A stretch of 64,000 nucleotides of DNA from JADJOY01 sp046331705 [NCBI: bacterium] (GTDB taxonomy: Bacteria; JADJOY01): positions 62,001-126,000 of the forward strand of contig JAXLQJ010000007.1 of NCBI GenBank assembly GCA_046331705.1, given 5' to 3'. Made by a program: the position numbers and the translations under genes. How positions within the stretch are numbered: the stretch's first letter is position 1; the number at the start of each line of letters is the position of its first letter. The notes under the pieces were generated by a model, which was not told the DNA's origin, did not search any database, and saw only the letters and a list, made by a program, of their open reading frames with translations. Positions 36,807-45,971 of this stretch are shown one piece after another.

Positions 36807-38327
36807 GGCCGTCACCGCCCGGCCGCGACGGTTGCGCGCGCTCGCGCGGCCCACCAACGCCCGCGCGCGAAAGCGCAGTCCCACGCCGACGGTCATGAGG
36901 AAATCCGCGGCCGCGGCGCGATCCACGAAGAACGGGTAGCTCGCGAGGTGGGTCAGCGCGGCCAGCTTCCCCCACGGCCGGCGCATCACGCGCGCGAGCC
37001 ACGGCCGCAGCCAGCTCGGCGCGGCCACGTACGCCGGCAGCATCCGCGACAGCGTGAACGCGGTCCCGCCGTACGGTTGGCGAAGCGGCGAGCGACCGTG
37101 GTAGCTGCCGCGGCCCTCCTCGATCGCCAGCACGTCCGCGGGCGCGAGCAACCCGCGTTCGACGCAGCTGCGTAGGAGTGGCGTGCCGGGCAAGGGAAAG
37201 AACACGAAGCTCTTGACCGAGTCGGCGCCGGTCGCCGCCGCGAGCTCGACCGTGGACCACATGTCCGCCGGCGTCTCGTCCGGGAACCCGAAGATGACGT
37301 CGACGTAGAGATGGATCCCCGCGGCGCGGATCTTTCGCGCCGCCTCCAGCACCCGGGCGGTGGGCATGGGGCGGGCGCGGATGGATTCGTTGAGCGGCTC
37401 GCTGCCGACCTCGAGCCCCATCGCCAGCTCGCTGCAGCCCGCCAGCCGAAGCGCGCGGAGCATGCGATCCGACACCAGCAGCGGATACGCGTTGCCCCAG
37501 AACGGCAGGCCGACGCGCTCGCGGTAGATGGGCGCGAAGGCCTCGATCCAGCGCTCGTCGAGCGCGAACAGCTCGTCGACGAATGCGACGCTTCGCGGCC
37601 GGTGGCGCGCCTTCGCCTCCGCGAGCTCGGCGATCACGCTGGCGACCGAGCGGCGGCGCAGGAACTTGCCGTCGTCGCGCTCGCGATGGAGGTCCTGAAG
37701 CGCGGTGTTGGTGCAGTACGTACAGCGAAACGGGCAGCCGCGCAGGGTGTTGCACGCCAGCGCGCTTTCCGCGACGCCCTCGCGACGGAAGAGCTCCCGA
37801 TCCGGAAACGGCAGCGCATCGAGGTCCTGGCGCAGCGGCCGCGGCGGTCCGGCCACGATCTCCCCTCCCGCCTTCCGCGTCCAGAGCCCGGGGATGGTCT
37901 CGGTGGAGCCACCGCGTTCGAGGGCGCGCGCCAGCTCGCGGATCACGTCCTCGCCGTCGCCGACACAGACGTAGTCCGCCCAGCCCGCCTCGAGCGTGCG
38001 CCGCGGCAGCATCGTCGCGTGGACGCCGCCCGCGACCACCGGCACGCCGAGCCGCTCGCGCACCGCGCGCGCGACCTCCGCCAAGGTCGGCACCAGGTTG
38101 GTCCACACCGACACCGCCACCAGCTCCGGCTGGAACGCGGCGATCCGCGTCAGGATCTCCGCGCGCGTCGGTCCGAGGAACCCGAGCGCCCCGAGATCGG
38201 CGTACGGGTGGTGGCGGAAGCCGGGATCGAAGACGAGCCCGACCTCGTGGCCATCGGCTCGCAGCGCCGCCGCGAGGTACTCGATCCCGATCGACTCGGC
38301 GACCTGATGAAAGAAGAGGACGCGCAC
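36777..38327 (-). CDS. B12-binding-domain radical SAM protein
   Basis: The 516-residue protein begins with a cobalamin-binding-like Rossmann domain (MRVLFFHQVAESIGIEYLAA, then VVAGGVHATMLP). The radical SAM motif CPFRCTYC follows near residue 196. DVIFGFPDETPADMW in the barrel and a hydrophobic C-terminal helix region (about 400-500) complete it. Members of this class perform methylations and ring rearrangements, notably on lipids and natural products. It is convergent with, and overlaps, the SPASM-like gene. A conserved DxHxxG motif for base-off cobalamin is not clear, so B12 binding is inferred. Confidence 0.82.
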   Translation of the reverse strand: MRVLFFHQVAESIGIEYLAAALRADGHEVGLVFDPGFRHHPYADLGALGFLGPTRAEILTRIAAFQPELVAVSVWTNLVPTLAEVARAVRERLGVPVVAGGVHATMLPRRTLEAGWADYVCVGDGEDVIRELARALERGGSTETIPGLWTRKAGGEIVAGPPRPLRQDLDALPFPDRELFRREGVAESALACNTLRGCPFRCTYCTNTALQDLHRERDDGKFLRRRSVASVIAELAEAKARHRPRSVAFVDELFALDERWIEAFAPIYRERVGLPFWGNAYPLLVSDRMLRALRLAGCSELAMGLEVGSEPLNESIRARPMPTARVLEAARKIRAAGIHLYVDVIFGFPDETPADMWSTVELAAATGADSVKSFVFFPLPGTPLLRSCVERGLLAPADVLAIEEGRGSYHGRSPLRQPYGGTAFTLSRMLPAYVAAPSWLRPWLARVMRRPWGKLAALTHLASYPFFVDRAAAADFLMTVGVGLRFRARALVGRASARNRRGRAVTASAPLAVRAG

Positions 38328-38383
38328 CGAGGCTCACCCGCGAGCGCGGCGCGGTCGTTGACCCGACCGCGGCGCGCCGGAGC

Positions 38384-39751
38384 TCAACCGGCCGGCTTGG
38401 TCAGCGGCGTCGCCGTCGGCTTGAGCGGCTTGTCGATCATCGTCAGCCAGGTCTTCTCGTCTCCCGGCTGCCAATGCTCGGGGTACATGTAGAAGAGCCG
38501 CATGTCGTAGTTCCCCTTCTCGAGTGGGAAGAGGTCGAACTTGAAGGCGACCTCGCCGATCGAGCCGGGAACGTTCTCGGGGTCGTCTTCAGTCGTGAGG
38601 TCGTCGGTGTAGGTGAGATCGGTGACCGGCGCGAGCGGCTTGGGCATCTCGACGAACCACAAGAACGTGCCCGGGGTGCCGGTGAGCAGATGCCAGTTCG
38701 GGCGCCTGGGGTCGAGGTTCTTCTCGTCCTCCGACGTCACCCCGTCGACGACGTGCCAGGGATCCTTCGCACCGGGGCTCGGTCGGTAGTACTTCATCCC
38801 CTTGCCCTGCTCGTTCAGATCCACGCTGAGCTTGAACCACGCTTCCCTGGCGATGCTCGGGAAGTCCACGGTCTGCTGGATCTTCGCCGGCGCCTGGTGG
38901 AAGTCGCGGTAATACGTCGCGAACACTTGCACCGTCGGCGAGACCTCGATGCCCATGAAGGAAAGCCGGTTCTTCACCATGCGCATCGCGCGCACCGGCC
39001 CATCGAAATAGGCCGCCACCTTACTGTCCCACTCCTCCTCGTCGAAGCTCAGGGACAGCAAGAGCTTGGTCTTGATGTACGTGCGCAGCTTGAGGCGATC
39101 AACGAAGTTCACGCCGGAGCCGCCGGCCGCCGTCGGAATGGTGATGTTCGAGAAGAAGATGTGGTCTTTCCCTGGCGTGTACTGCATCGTGTAGTGCTCG
39201 GCGGTGATGCGCTCCTGCGCCGGGTCGTAGCTCACGTAATCCGCCTTCGAGCGCGGCGCCTTGGCGTCGAACGCGAACAGGTAGACGAAGCCGCTGGTGC
39301 CATCGACCGGGTCGCTCACGGCGATCTCGGCACCGTCGCTTGCACCCTCGGGCCAGGCCGCGGCGTCGAGACGCGAGCCGGAATCGTCCGCCATGAACAC
39401 CAGCTCGTCTTGCTTGTCGAGGAGCCCGTTGCCGTCCCCCGGGTTCGCCTCCTTGCCACCGGGAAACACATACGCACCCGCGGCGGTCTTCTCGTCGACC
39501 TGGAAGGGAATCGGCGCGAGCCCCGCTGCCCCCAGCGCGAAAAGCCCGAGCTGTTCGACCTTCTTGCCCAGCAGCGTGGGTGTGATCTCCCCCGTGACGA
39601 CGACCGGATCGGGCACGCGATGGAGCGTCTTGGCGCCGCTCGGGGCCGCGTCCTGAGCGAGCGCCCGCGCCGCCAACCCCAGGCTCAGCACCGCTGCCAT
39701 CCACGCACCCGCGGCCACGCGGGCAGCACATCGCCGTCGATCTCGATTCAT
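38384..39751 (-). CDS. Secreted protein of unknown function
   Basis: The 455-residue protein has a classical signal peptide (basic start, hydrophobic core to residue 30, cleavage after ALA at about residue 32). The mature part is beta-rich with many aromatic residues, including GNGLLDKQDELVFMADDSGS (calcium-like Asp/Asn repeat) and FDGPVRAMRMVKNRLSF. It ends in a WLTMIDKPLKPTATP tail. Related secreted proteins occur near metabolic genes in deltaproteobacterial genomes, but I cannot assign a family. The ATG at 39751 has GAGGAGG nine bases upstream. It is divergent from the radical SAM gene at 39952. Confidence 0.65.
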   Translation of the reverse strand: MNRDRRRCAARVAAGAWMAAVLSLGLAARALAQDAAPSGAKTLHRVPDPVVVTGEITPTLLGKKVEQLGLFALGAAGLAPIPFQVDEKTAAGAYVFPGGKEANPGDGNGLLDKQDELVFMADDSGSRLDAAAWPEGASDGAEIAVSDPVDGTSGFVYLFAFDAKAPRSKADYVSYDPAQERITAEHYTMQYTPGKDHIFFSNITIPTAAGGSGVNFVDRLKLRTYIKTKLLLSLSFDEEEWDSKVAAYFDGPVRAMRMVKNRLSFMGIEVSPTVQVFATYYRDFHQAPAKIQQTVDFPSIAREAWFKLSVDLNEQGKGMKYYRPSPGAKDPWHVVDGVTSEDEKNLDPRRPNWHLLTGTPGTFLWFVEMPKPLAPVTDLTYTDDLTTEDDPENVPGSIGEVAFKFDLFPLEKGNYDMRLFYMYPEHWQPGDEKTWLTMIDKPLKPTATPLTKPAG

Positions 39752-39951
39752 GTACACGAGCCTCCTCGAAGATTGGCGCGTCGTCGCGCGCAAAGCCGCG
39801 CCATCCTCTATCGATCCGCCCTGAGACGGCAAGCGTTTCGATGCTCCGCTCGCGGGCTTCGCTGGCGACGCACGCGCTGGCCGGGCCTCGGGATATGATG
39901 CGCGCGCCCGGCGCCCCCACCGTCGCGGACCCGCCGCCTGTCCAGCACCCC

Positions 39952-41586
39952 ATGCCCGAGGTCGTCCTCTTCCAGCCCGCCCTCGGGTACTGGGAGTACT
40001 TCGTCCGCGACGTGCCGATCTCGCTGCTCGCGGTGGCGCGCCACGTGGCGCCGCGTCACGCCGTGGAGCTCGTGGATGGGCGTATCCCGGGATGGCGTGA
40101 GCGGCTCGCTGCCGCGCTCGCCAGCAGGCCGCGTTGCCTCGGCATCACCGTGAAGACCGGTCGGCCGATCACGTTCGCGCTCGAAGCCTCGGCCATCGCG
40201 CGGTCGGTCGCACCGGAAGTACCCATCGTCTGGGGCGGCGTCCATCCCAGCCTCCTACCCGAGCAGACCCTCGCGCACCCACACGTCGACGTGGTGGTGG
40301 AAGGCGAGGCCGAGGAAACCTTTCGCGACCTGGTCGAGGTCTTCGGCAGCGCCGCACCGGACCTCGCGAGCGTGGCGGGCATCTGGTTCCGGCGCGACGG
40401 CGAGATCGTCCGCACCGCCGCGCGCCCGGTGGTGAGCCTCAACGCCCTCACGCCGCTGCCCTACGAGCTGGTGCGCTTCGCCGATTACGAGGGGCGTTCG
40501 GCCCTCGGCGCCGCGCGCGCGGGGTTCTTCGAGACCGGCCGCGGCTGCCCGTGGACCTGTCACTACTGCTACAACGAGCGCTTCCACGACGCGCGCTGGA
40601 GGCCGTTCAAGGCCGACAAGATCGTGGAGAACCTGCGCCATCTGCGCTCGTTCTGGGACGTGTCGACCCTCTATTTCGTCGACGACAGCTTCTTCACCGA
40701 TCCCAAGCGCCCGGTGACCCTGGCGCAGGCGCTCCTCGACGGCGACCACCGCCTGACGTGGCGCTGCGAGGGTTGCGTTCACGACCTCGCCAAGCTCGGC
40801 GCCGCCGACCTCGCGCTGATCCGCCGCGCCGGCTGCGACTGGGTGGCGATGGGAGTCGAGACCGGCTCGGCGCGGCTGCGAGCGAGCTACGACAAGCGTC
40901 TGGACGTCGCCGAGCTCTTCGAGGTCAATCGCCGACTCGGTGCCGCGGGGATCCACGCGAACTTCAACATCATGACCGGATTCCTGGGAGAGACCCGCGA
41001 CGACTTGCGGGCCACCACCCGCCTCGCCCTCGAGCTGCTCGACGCGAACCCAGCGGCGACCGTGCAATCGTTCCAGGCGGCGGTGCCCTATCCCGGCACC
41101 CGCTACGCCGCGACCGTCGAGGAAGCCGGACACGCCCTGCCCGGCCACCTGGAAGAGTGGCAGCGCACCAATCCCGAGGACTGGATGCGTACCGTGCCGT
41201 GGCTGGACGCCAAGGGCCGAAACCTGCTGCGCAGCCTGTTCCTGGCGTCCTTGTTCGTGGACGGGAAGGTGCGCGAGCGCGCGGGCACCGGCCCACGCTC
41301 GTGGCCGCTACGGTTGCTGGGTGCGCTCTACCGCCCCATCGCGCGCTTCCGGATTCGCCATCTGATCGCCGCCTTCCCCATCGAGGCGCTGCTCTTCGAC
41401 ACCTTGCTCAATCACCGCTACGTGCGGGCCACCCGACCGGACGCGGGCGCCCCATCGCCTGCGGCGGCGACCCACCTCCCCGTGCGTGCCACGGTTCTGC
41501 CTCCCGCTGGGCCGCAGGGCGGACACCTCGCCGGCAGTTCCTGGATGGGCGACGAGCGCGCGAAGGCCGCGGAGCTCGCCTCGTGA
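39952..41586 (+). CDS. B12-binding-domain radical SAM protein
   Basis: The 544-residue protein has an N-terminal cobalamin-binding-like domain (PEVVLFQPALGYWEYFV, GGVHPSLLPEQTLAHP, VVVEGEAEETFRDL). The cluster motif CPWTCHYCYNE is near residue 200, and FNIMTGFLGETRDDL lies in the barrel. A C-terminal part with hydrophobic helices (470-520) and an Ala/Pro-rich tail follows. Starts at 39895 or 39841 are also in frame; 39952 fits the family N-terminus best. It is the first of four radical SAM genes running toward 45.9 kb. Confidence 0.8.
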   Translation: MPEVVLFQPALGYWEYFVRDVPISLLAVARHVAPRHAVELVDGRIPGWRERLAAALASRPRCLGITVKTGRPITFALEASAIARSVAPEVPIVWGGVHPSLLPEQTLAHPHVDVVVEGEAEETFRDLVEVFGSAAPDLASVAGIWFRRDGEIVRTAARPVVSLNALTPLPYELVRFADYEGRSALGAARAGFFETGRGCPWTCHYCYNERFHDARWRPFKADKIVENLRHLRSFWDVSTLYFVDDSFFTDPKRPVTLAQALLDGDHRLTWRCEGCVHDLAKLGAADLALIRRAGCDWVAMGVETGSARLRASYDKRLDVAELFEVNRRLGAAGIHANFNIMTGFLGETRDDLRATTRLALELLDANPAATVQSFQAAVPYPGTRYAATVEEAGHALPGHLEEWQRTNPEDWMRTVPWLDAKGRNLLRSLFLASLFVDGKVRERAGTGPRSWPLRLLGALYRPIARFRIRHLIAAFPIEALLFDTLLNHRYVRATRPDAGAPSPAAATHLPVRATVLPPAGPQGGHLAGSSWMGDERAKAAELAS

Positions 41587-41856
41587 CCCGGCGGCGGCTC
41601 CCCAGCACCCCGCGGCGCGACGCCGGTCGTGGTCGCATGTAGGCGTCACGCCTCTCGTTTCTTTGACAGTGGCCAAAACGGCATGGTACCCATCTGCCAC
41701 GCTCCGATGCCGCCGCTGGTGGCTCGGGCCACCCCCCCAAACTCGCTTCGGGCCGCTGCGGCTCGGGGTCGAGGGATCGGGTAACCGGTCCTCGCGTAGC
41801 CGGCACCGCGCCCCCACGGCCCTTCGGCCCGGCGGCACGAGGAGCACGACACCCCG
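41587..41856 (+). promoter_or_regulatory. Leader region with candidate -35 element
   Basis: These 270 bases before the next radical SAM gene hold no convincing gene. TTGACA at 41663-41668 is an exact sigma-70 -35 hexamer in an otherwise GC-rich stretch, but the -10 (around 41684-41690, TGGTAC-like) is weak. The leader to the ATG at 41857 is about 170 bases long and could carry regulation. Promoter assignment is tentative. Confidence 0.3.
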
Positions 41857-42984
41857 ATGGGACTCTGGAAGAACCTCAACGAGGTCTACGAGTTCCGGCG
41901 CGCGAAGCAGAACCTGCTCAACTCCGTCGCCTTCCGCCTCGACCGCCCGCTCACCAAGCCCGAGAACGTCACCTTCCTGCTCACCCACGGCTGCAACCTC
42001 ACTTGCCACATGTGCGAGTGCGGGAGCGTCGGCGTGAACCCCGACGGCGGCGGCTACATCGTCGCCAAGCGCGACGAGATGACGCGCGAGCAGTTCGCCC
42101 ACGTCATCGACCAGCTCGACGATTGGGGCGTGAAGAACCTGATCTTCTCGGGCGGCGAGGTGTTGCTGCGCAAGCACGATCTCTTGGCGCTGGTGCGCCA
42201 CGCAGCCGACAAGGGCTTCAACACCACCGTCGTGTCCAACTCGCTCGCGTGGACCGAGGACCTGGCCCACACCTTCGCGGACGCGGGGCTCACGAACTTC
42301 ACGTCGTCGCTCGACGGCGCGTGCGCCGAGACCCACGACAAGATCCGCGGCAAGCCGGGCTCGTTCGACAAGGTCGTCCGCACGCTGCGGCAGTTCGCGG
42401 CGCTCAAGGCGACCCACCCGCGCCTCTCCACCAACACCACCACGGTGGTGCAGAAGGACAACTGGCGCGAGCTGCCCGACGTCTGCCACCTGCTCACGGA
42501 CGTGGGCGTCACCTGCATCATGTACCAGGCCGTGAGCGGCGATTATCCGCACCTGCTGGTGCCGATCGAGGAGCTCGACGAGTTCAAGGCCGTGCTCGCC
42601 CGGCTGCTCGAGCTCAAGGCCGCGGGCGCGCCGATCTGGAACGGCCCCGAGTACTTCGACACCTTGCCGCGCTATTACACGGAGAAGGTGGTCAACCAGG
42701 GCAAGTTCCACCTCGGCAACTGCCTGGCGGGCTACGACAATCTCATCATCTCCCCCAACGGAACCATCGACATCTGCGGCTACGGGCCCTACGGCGTGAG
42801 CCTCAAGGACGTGCCGCTGCTCGAGCTCTGGCACTCGCAGGCTTACCGCGAGGCGCGCGAGCGCATCGCCAAGTGCGAGACCCAGTGCCTCTATCTCTGC
42901 TACCAGAAGACCGACCTGGGCCAGCTCACCAAGCAGGTCGGAGGTGTCGTGAAGACGTTCGTCGCCGAGGCGCTGCGCAACTGA
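41857..42984 (+). CDS. Radical SAM protein, SPASM-like
   Basis: The 375-residue protein carries the motif Cys46-x3-Cys50-x2-Cys53 (CNLTCHMC) and continues MCECGSVGVNPDGGG, unusual for extra Cys/Gly right after the cluster. GGEVLLRKHD follows. C-terminal cysteines (NCLAGYDNL, DICGYGPYG, CETQCLYLCYQ) form a SPASM-like auxiliary site. It is followed after 72 bases by a B12-type radical SAM gene, and the next two genes overlap, so the three are likely one operon. Target unknown; the lack of a nearby precursor peptide argues for a sugar or lipid substrate. Confidence 0.82.
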   Translation: MGLWKNLNEVYEFRRAKQNLLNSVAFRLDRPLTKPENVTFLLTHGCNLTCHMCECGSVGVNPDGGGYIVAKRDEMTREQFAHVIDQLDDWGVKNLIFSGGEVLLRKHDLLALVRHAADKGFNTTVVSNSLAWTEDLAHTFADAGLTNFTSSLDGACAETHDKIRGKPGSFDKVVRTLRQFAALKATHPRLSTNTTTVVQKDNWRELPDVCHLLTDVGVTCIMYQAVSGDYPHLLVPIEELDEFKAVLARLLELKAAGAPIWNGPEYFDTLPRYYTEKVVNQGKFHLGNCLAGYDNLIISPNGTIDICGYGPYGVSLKDVPLLELWHSQAYREARERIAKCETQCLYLCYQKTDLGQLTKQVGGVVKTFVAEALRN

Positions 42985-43056
42985 TCGCGCGGGCCGCGAC
43001 GAACGAGAGGCCTTGCGCACCCCCGCGAGACCGCTGATCGAGGAGCGAGGACAGGG

Positions 43057-44589
43057 ATGCCTCAACGCCGCCGCGTGATCCTGGTGCAATGCCCGACCTG
43101 GGCCGCCGAGAAGCCACCGCTCGGGATCCCCTATCTGCTCGCGCACCTGCGCAAGCACGGCCACGACTGTCGCGCCTTCGACTTCAACATCGAGCTCTTC
43201 CACGAGATCGATCCCAAGCACCGGGATCTGTGGAACGAGGGCGCGTACAAGATCTGGATGGACTACCACTTCTTCTCCATCCTCTACCCCGAATACTTCC
43301 CGTTCGCGATGGACGAGACGCGCGAGATCTTCGATCTCGTGAACGCCAAGTCGGCGCTGTGGGCGGACCGCATCCTCGAGAGCGATCCCGGCATCGTCGG
43401 CTTCACGGCGATGGCCAACACCACGCTCTTCGCGCTGGCCACCTGTCGTGAGCTCAAGAAGCGCCGCCCCGAGCTTCCCATCGTCTTCGGCGGACCCAAT
43501 TGCCTGCGCGGCACCAACGAGCGCTTCTTCCTCCAGACCGGCTGGGTGGACGCCGTGATCCCCGGCGAGGGCGAGGAGACGCTGCGCCGCCTGGTGGTCA
43601 CGCTCGAGGAGCACGACGAGCTGCGTCCGATCCCGGGCGTGCTCGTCCGCACGCCCGAGGGCGGGATCGCCGACGGCGGCGAGGCCGAGCTGGTGCGGCC
43701 GCTCGACTCCCTCGCCTTCCCCGACTTCTCGGACTTCTACCCCGAGAAGTACCTCTACAAGTTCGAAGAGCTGCCCATGACGCTGAGCCGCGGCTGTGTG
43801 GCCAAGTGCTCGTTCTGCATCGACTGGATCTTCTGGGAAGCGATGCGCTTCCGCAGCGCCGACAACATCGTCGCGGAGATGAATCACCACCGCACCCGTT
43901 ACGGCGCCAACCGCTTCTACTTCAACGACCTCATCTTCAACGGCAACCTTCGCCAGGTCGAGGGCATGTGCGACCAGCTGGTCGCGCAGGGATCGCCGTT
44001 CCACTGGAGCGGCAACGCGCGCGTCCGGCCCATGATGAAGCCCGAGCTGCTGCGCAAGCTCTACCACGCGGGCTGCAGGAACATTCACTACGGCCTCGAG
44101 CACGGCAGCCAACGCATGCTCGATCTCATGCACAAGAGCCTGAAGATCGAGGACTACTCGACGGCGATGCGCAACGGTCATCGCGCCGGCATCCGCTTCT
44201 CGGTGAGCCTCATCCTCGGACCACCCACCGAGACGTTCTGGGACTACCTCCAGTGCATGCTCTTCGTGGCGCGCCATCGCCATTGCCTGAAGGAGGTCCA
44301 CGTGGGCAGCCTGCTCTTGATGCGGGGCTCGCCGCTCTGGAAGGACCTCGACCAATACGGCATCGTGCTTCCCGAGAAGCTCTCGTTCCCGCCCGAGCTG
44401 GCGCACTGCGAGGGCTACACCTACCCCTTCTTGCACAACTGGGAAACGCGCGACGGCAAGAACACGCGCGACAAGCGCGAGCGCAACATGCTCTTCTTCC
44501 GCAAGGTGGTCCGCTGGCTGGGCATGGAAGAGAATCAAGCGGGGAGCGAGCTGGAAGAGTTCTACGAAGCCCAGCTCGCGCAGGCATGA
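43057..44589 (+). CDS. B12-binding-domain radical SAM protein
   Basis: The 510-residue protein has the N-terminal domain VILVQCPTWAAEKPPLGIPY, IVFGGPNCLRGTNERFF and VIPGEGEETLRRLV. The cluster motif CVAKCSFCIDW is near residue 247, and GLEHGSQRMLDLMHKS and SLILGPPTETFWDYL lie in the barrel. The ATG at 43057 is preceded by AGGACAGGG. Its stop overlaps the next radical SAM gene as ATGA. The pairing of a B12-type with a SPASM-type enzyme also occurs at 53.8-56.3 kb, implying two such pairs working on related substrates. Confidence 0.83.
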   Translation: MPQRRRVILVQCPTWAAEKPPLGIPYLLAHLRKHGHDCRAFDFNIELFHEIDPKHRDLWNEGAYKIWMDYHFFSILYPEYFPFAMDETREIFDLVNAKSALWADRILESDPGIVGFTAMANTTLFALATCRELKKRRPELPIVFGGPNCLRGTNERFFLQTGWVDAVIPGEGEETLRRLVVTLEEHDELRPIPGVLVRTPEGGIADGGEAELVRPLDSLAFPDFSDFYPEKYLYKFEELPMTLSRGCVAKCSFCIDWIFWEAMRFRSADNIVAEMNHHRTRYGANRFYFNDLIFNGNLRQVEGMCDQLVAQGSPFHWSGNARVRPMMKPELLRKLYHAGCRNIHYGLEHGSQRMLDLMHKSLKIEDYSTAMRNGHRAGIRFSVSLILGPPTETFWDYLQCMLFVARHRHCLKEVHVGSLLLMRGSPLWKDLDQYGIVLPEKLSFPPELAHCEGYTYPFLHNWETRDGKNTRDKRERNMLFFRKVVRWLGMEENQAGSELEEFYEAQLAQA

Positions 44590-45875
44590 GCGAGCGCGCG
44601 ACCATGGCCTTCTCCTCGATCACGTCGGCGTTCTCGGGCGCCGGGCCGCTGGTGAACCGCTGGGCCAGCGCCGTCCGCGAGGGGGCCAAGCGCCTGCTGG
44701 CGCCGCGACCGGTCTCCCTCGAGCCCGGCGTGACCCCGCCGCCGTCGATCAATCCGGACACGTTCCTGTGTGTCGAGATGACCGACCACTGCGATCTCGC
44801 GTGCCGCATGTGCGACCAGGTGCTGCGCGAGCTGCCGCATTTCATGGCCAAGGGCTTCTTGCCCGTCGAGACCTGGGAGAAGATCCTCGGCGATCTCAAG
44901 CGCGGCGGCGTCCACCTCCACGGGCTCTCGCCCATCTGGGTGGGCGAGTCGCTGCTGCATCCCGAGTTCCCGCGGATGCTCCGCTACGCGTTCGATCTCA
45001 ACGCGCACAACTCGCTCTTCGACGCGTTCTCGATCAACACCAACGCGACGTCGCTCACGCCCGAGGCCACCGAGGCCATCCTCGACGCCGCCAATCGCCC
45101 CGACATCCGGGAGAACACCTTCTGGGGACTGGTGATGTCCATCGACGCCACCACTCCCGAGGTCTACGCGGCGATCAAGAAGAAGGAGCGCCTCGCGCGG
45201 GTCGAGGAGAACTGCCGTCACTTCATCCGCCGCCAGCTCGAGCGCGGTCACCGCTTCCCGCTGCCGATCCTCAAGTTCATCGTGATGGCCGAGAACGTCC
45301 ACGAGGCGAAGCCCTTCCTCGAGCGCTGGTCGAGGTTCTACGAAGAGCTCGGCATCGACTTCCAGGTCAACTACGACTACCAGCCGCCGATCGTGAAGCC
45401 CTGCATCTTCTTCGACAAGTTCATCGGCGAGGACCCGCCCGCCGACGAGGAGCGCCATCGGCAGGTGGCTCTCGAGCTCGGGCTCATCGCCGCGGATGTC
45501 GCCGAGCGCAAGGAGCGGATCGTCCAGAGCGACGAGCAGGTCGGCGCGCACGCCGTGCGACGCCCCTGCCCGGCGCTCTGGAAATCCCCGATGGTGGCGC
45601 AAAACGGCGACGTCGCCCCCTGCTGCCACGACTCCGGACTCGAGCTCAAGATCGGCAATCTGAAGACCGACGACTTCATGGAGCTCTGGACCAAGGGGAA
45701 GGTGGTCGAGTACCGGATCAAGCACGTGGTCGGCGACTTCGATTTCGGTCCCTGCAAGTACTGTCCGAACCAACGCCACCCGACGATCAGCGACGACGAG
45801 ATCGTCGCCTACCTGCGCGACATCGGCCGCGCCGACCTGGTCCGCCGCTACCTCCGCCGCATCGCCGCCGGCTGA
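44586..45875 (+). CDS. Radical SAM/SPASM protein
   Basis: The 429-residue protein has a 60-residue N-terminal segment, the motif Cys69-x3-Cys73-x2-Cys76 (CDLACRMC), then PIWVGESLLHPEF and ILKFIVMAENVHEAKPF in the barrel. The SPASM cysteines are RPCPALW, APCCHDSG and CKYCPNQ. It resembles the SPASM protein at 53810-54922. The ATG at 44586 overlaps the preceding stop (ATGA), so it is coupled to the B12-type partner. It is followed 96 bases later by the membrane glycosyltransferase, hinting at glycan modification. Confidence 0.83.
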   Translation: MSERATMAFSSITSAFSGAGPLVNRWASAVREGAKRLLAPRPVSLEPGVTPPPSINPDTFLCVEMTDHCDLACRMCDQVLRELPHFMAKGFLPVETWEKILGDLKRGGVHLHGLSPIWVGESLLHPEFPRMLRYAFDLNAHNSLFDAFSINTNATSLTPEATEAILDAANRPDIRENTFWGLVMSIDATTPEVYAAIKKKERLARVEENCRHFIRRQLERGHRFPLPILKFIVMAENVHEAKPFLERWSRFYEELGIDFQVNYDYQPPIVKPCIFFDKFIGEDPPADEERHRQVALELGLIAADVAERKERIVQSDEQVGAHAVRRPCPALWKSPMVAQNGDVAPCCHDSGLELKIGNLKTDDFMELWTKGKVVEYRIKHVVGDFDFGPCKYCPNQRHPTISDDEIVAYLRDIGRADLVRRYLRRIAAG

Positions 45876-45971
45876 TAGGATCCGCCGCGCGGCGGCCCGC
45901 CTCCCGACCGCGCGGCGCGGCGGCTCGCTCGCCGGCGCGTACCGGGCGCCGACGAGCCGTGCGCCCAGCGC

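Noticed and set aside
41685-41697. Sigma-54-type promoter (GG and GC elements)
   Set aside because: The spacing between GG and GC is nine bases instead of ten, and the surrounding consensus is poor.
41683-41784. 33-codon open frame before a radical SAM gene, considered as a RiPP precursor
   Set aside because: It has no ribosome-binding site, begins inside the candidate promoter and has an Arg/Ala/Pro composition without a core-like segment. Gaps at 42985-43056 and 45876-45971 also hold no precursor.
41308-44538. 1076-codon minus-strand open frame across the radical SAM genes
   Set aside because: It is antisense to four well-supported genes and its translation is a Val/Leu/Glu/Arg-rich composition artefact with no motif, as expected at this GC content.
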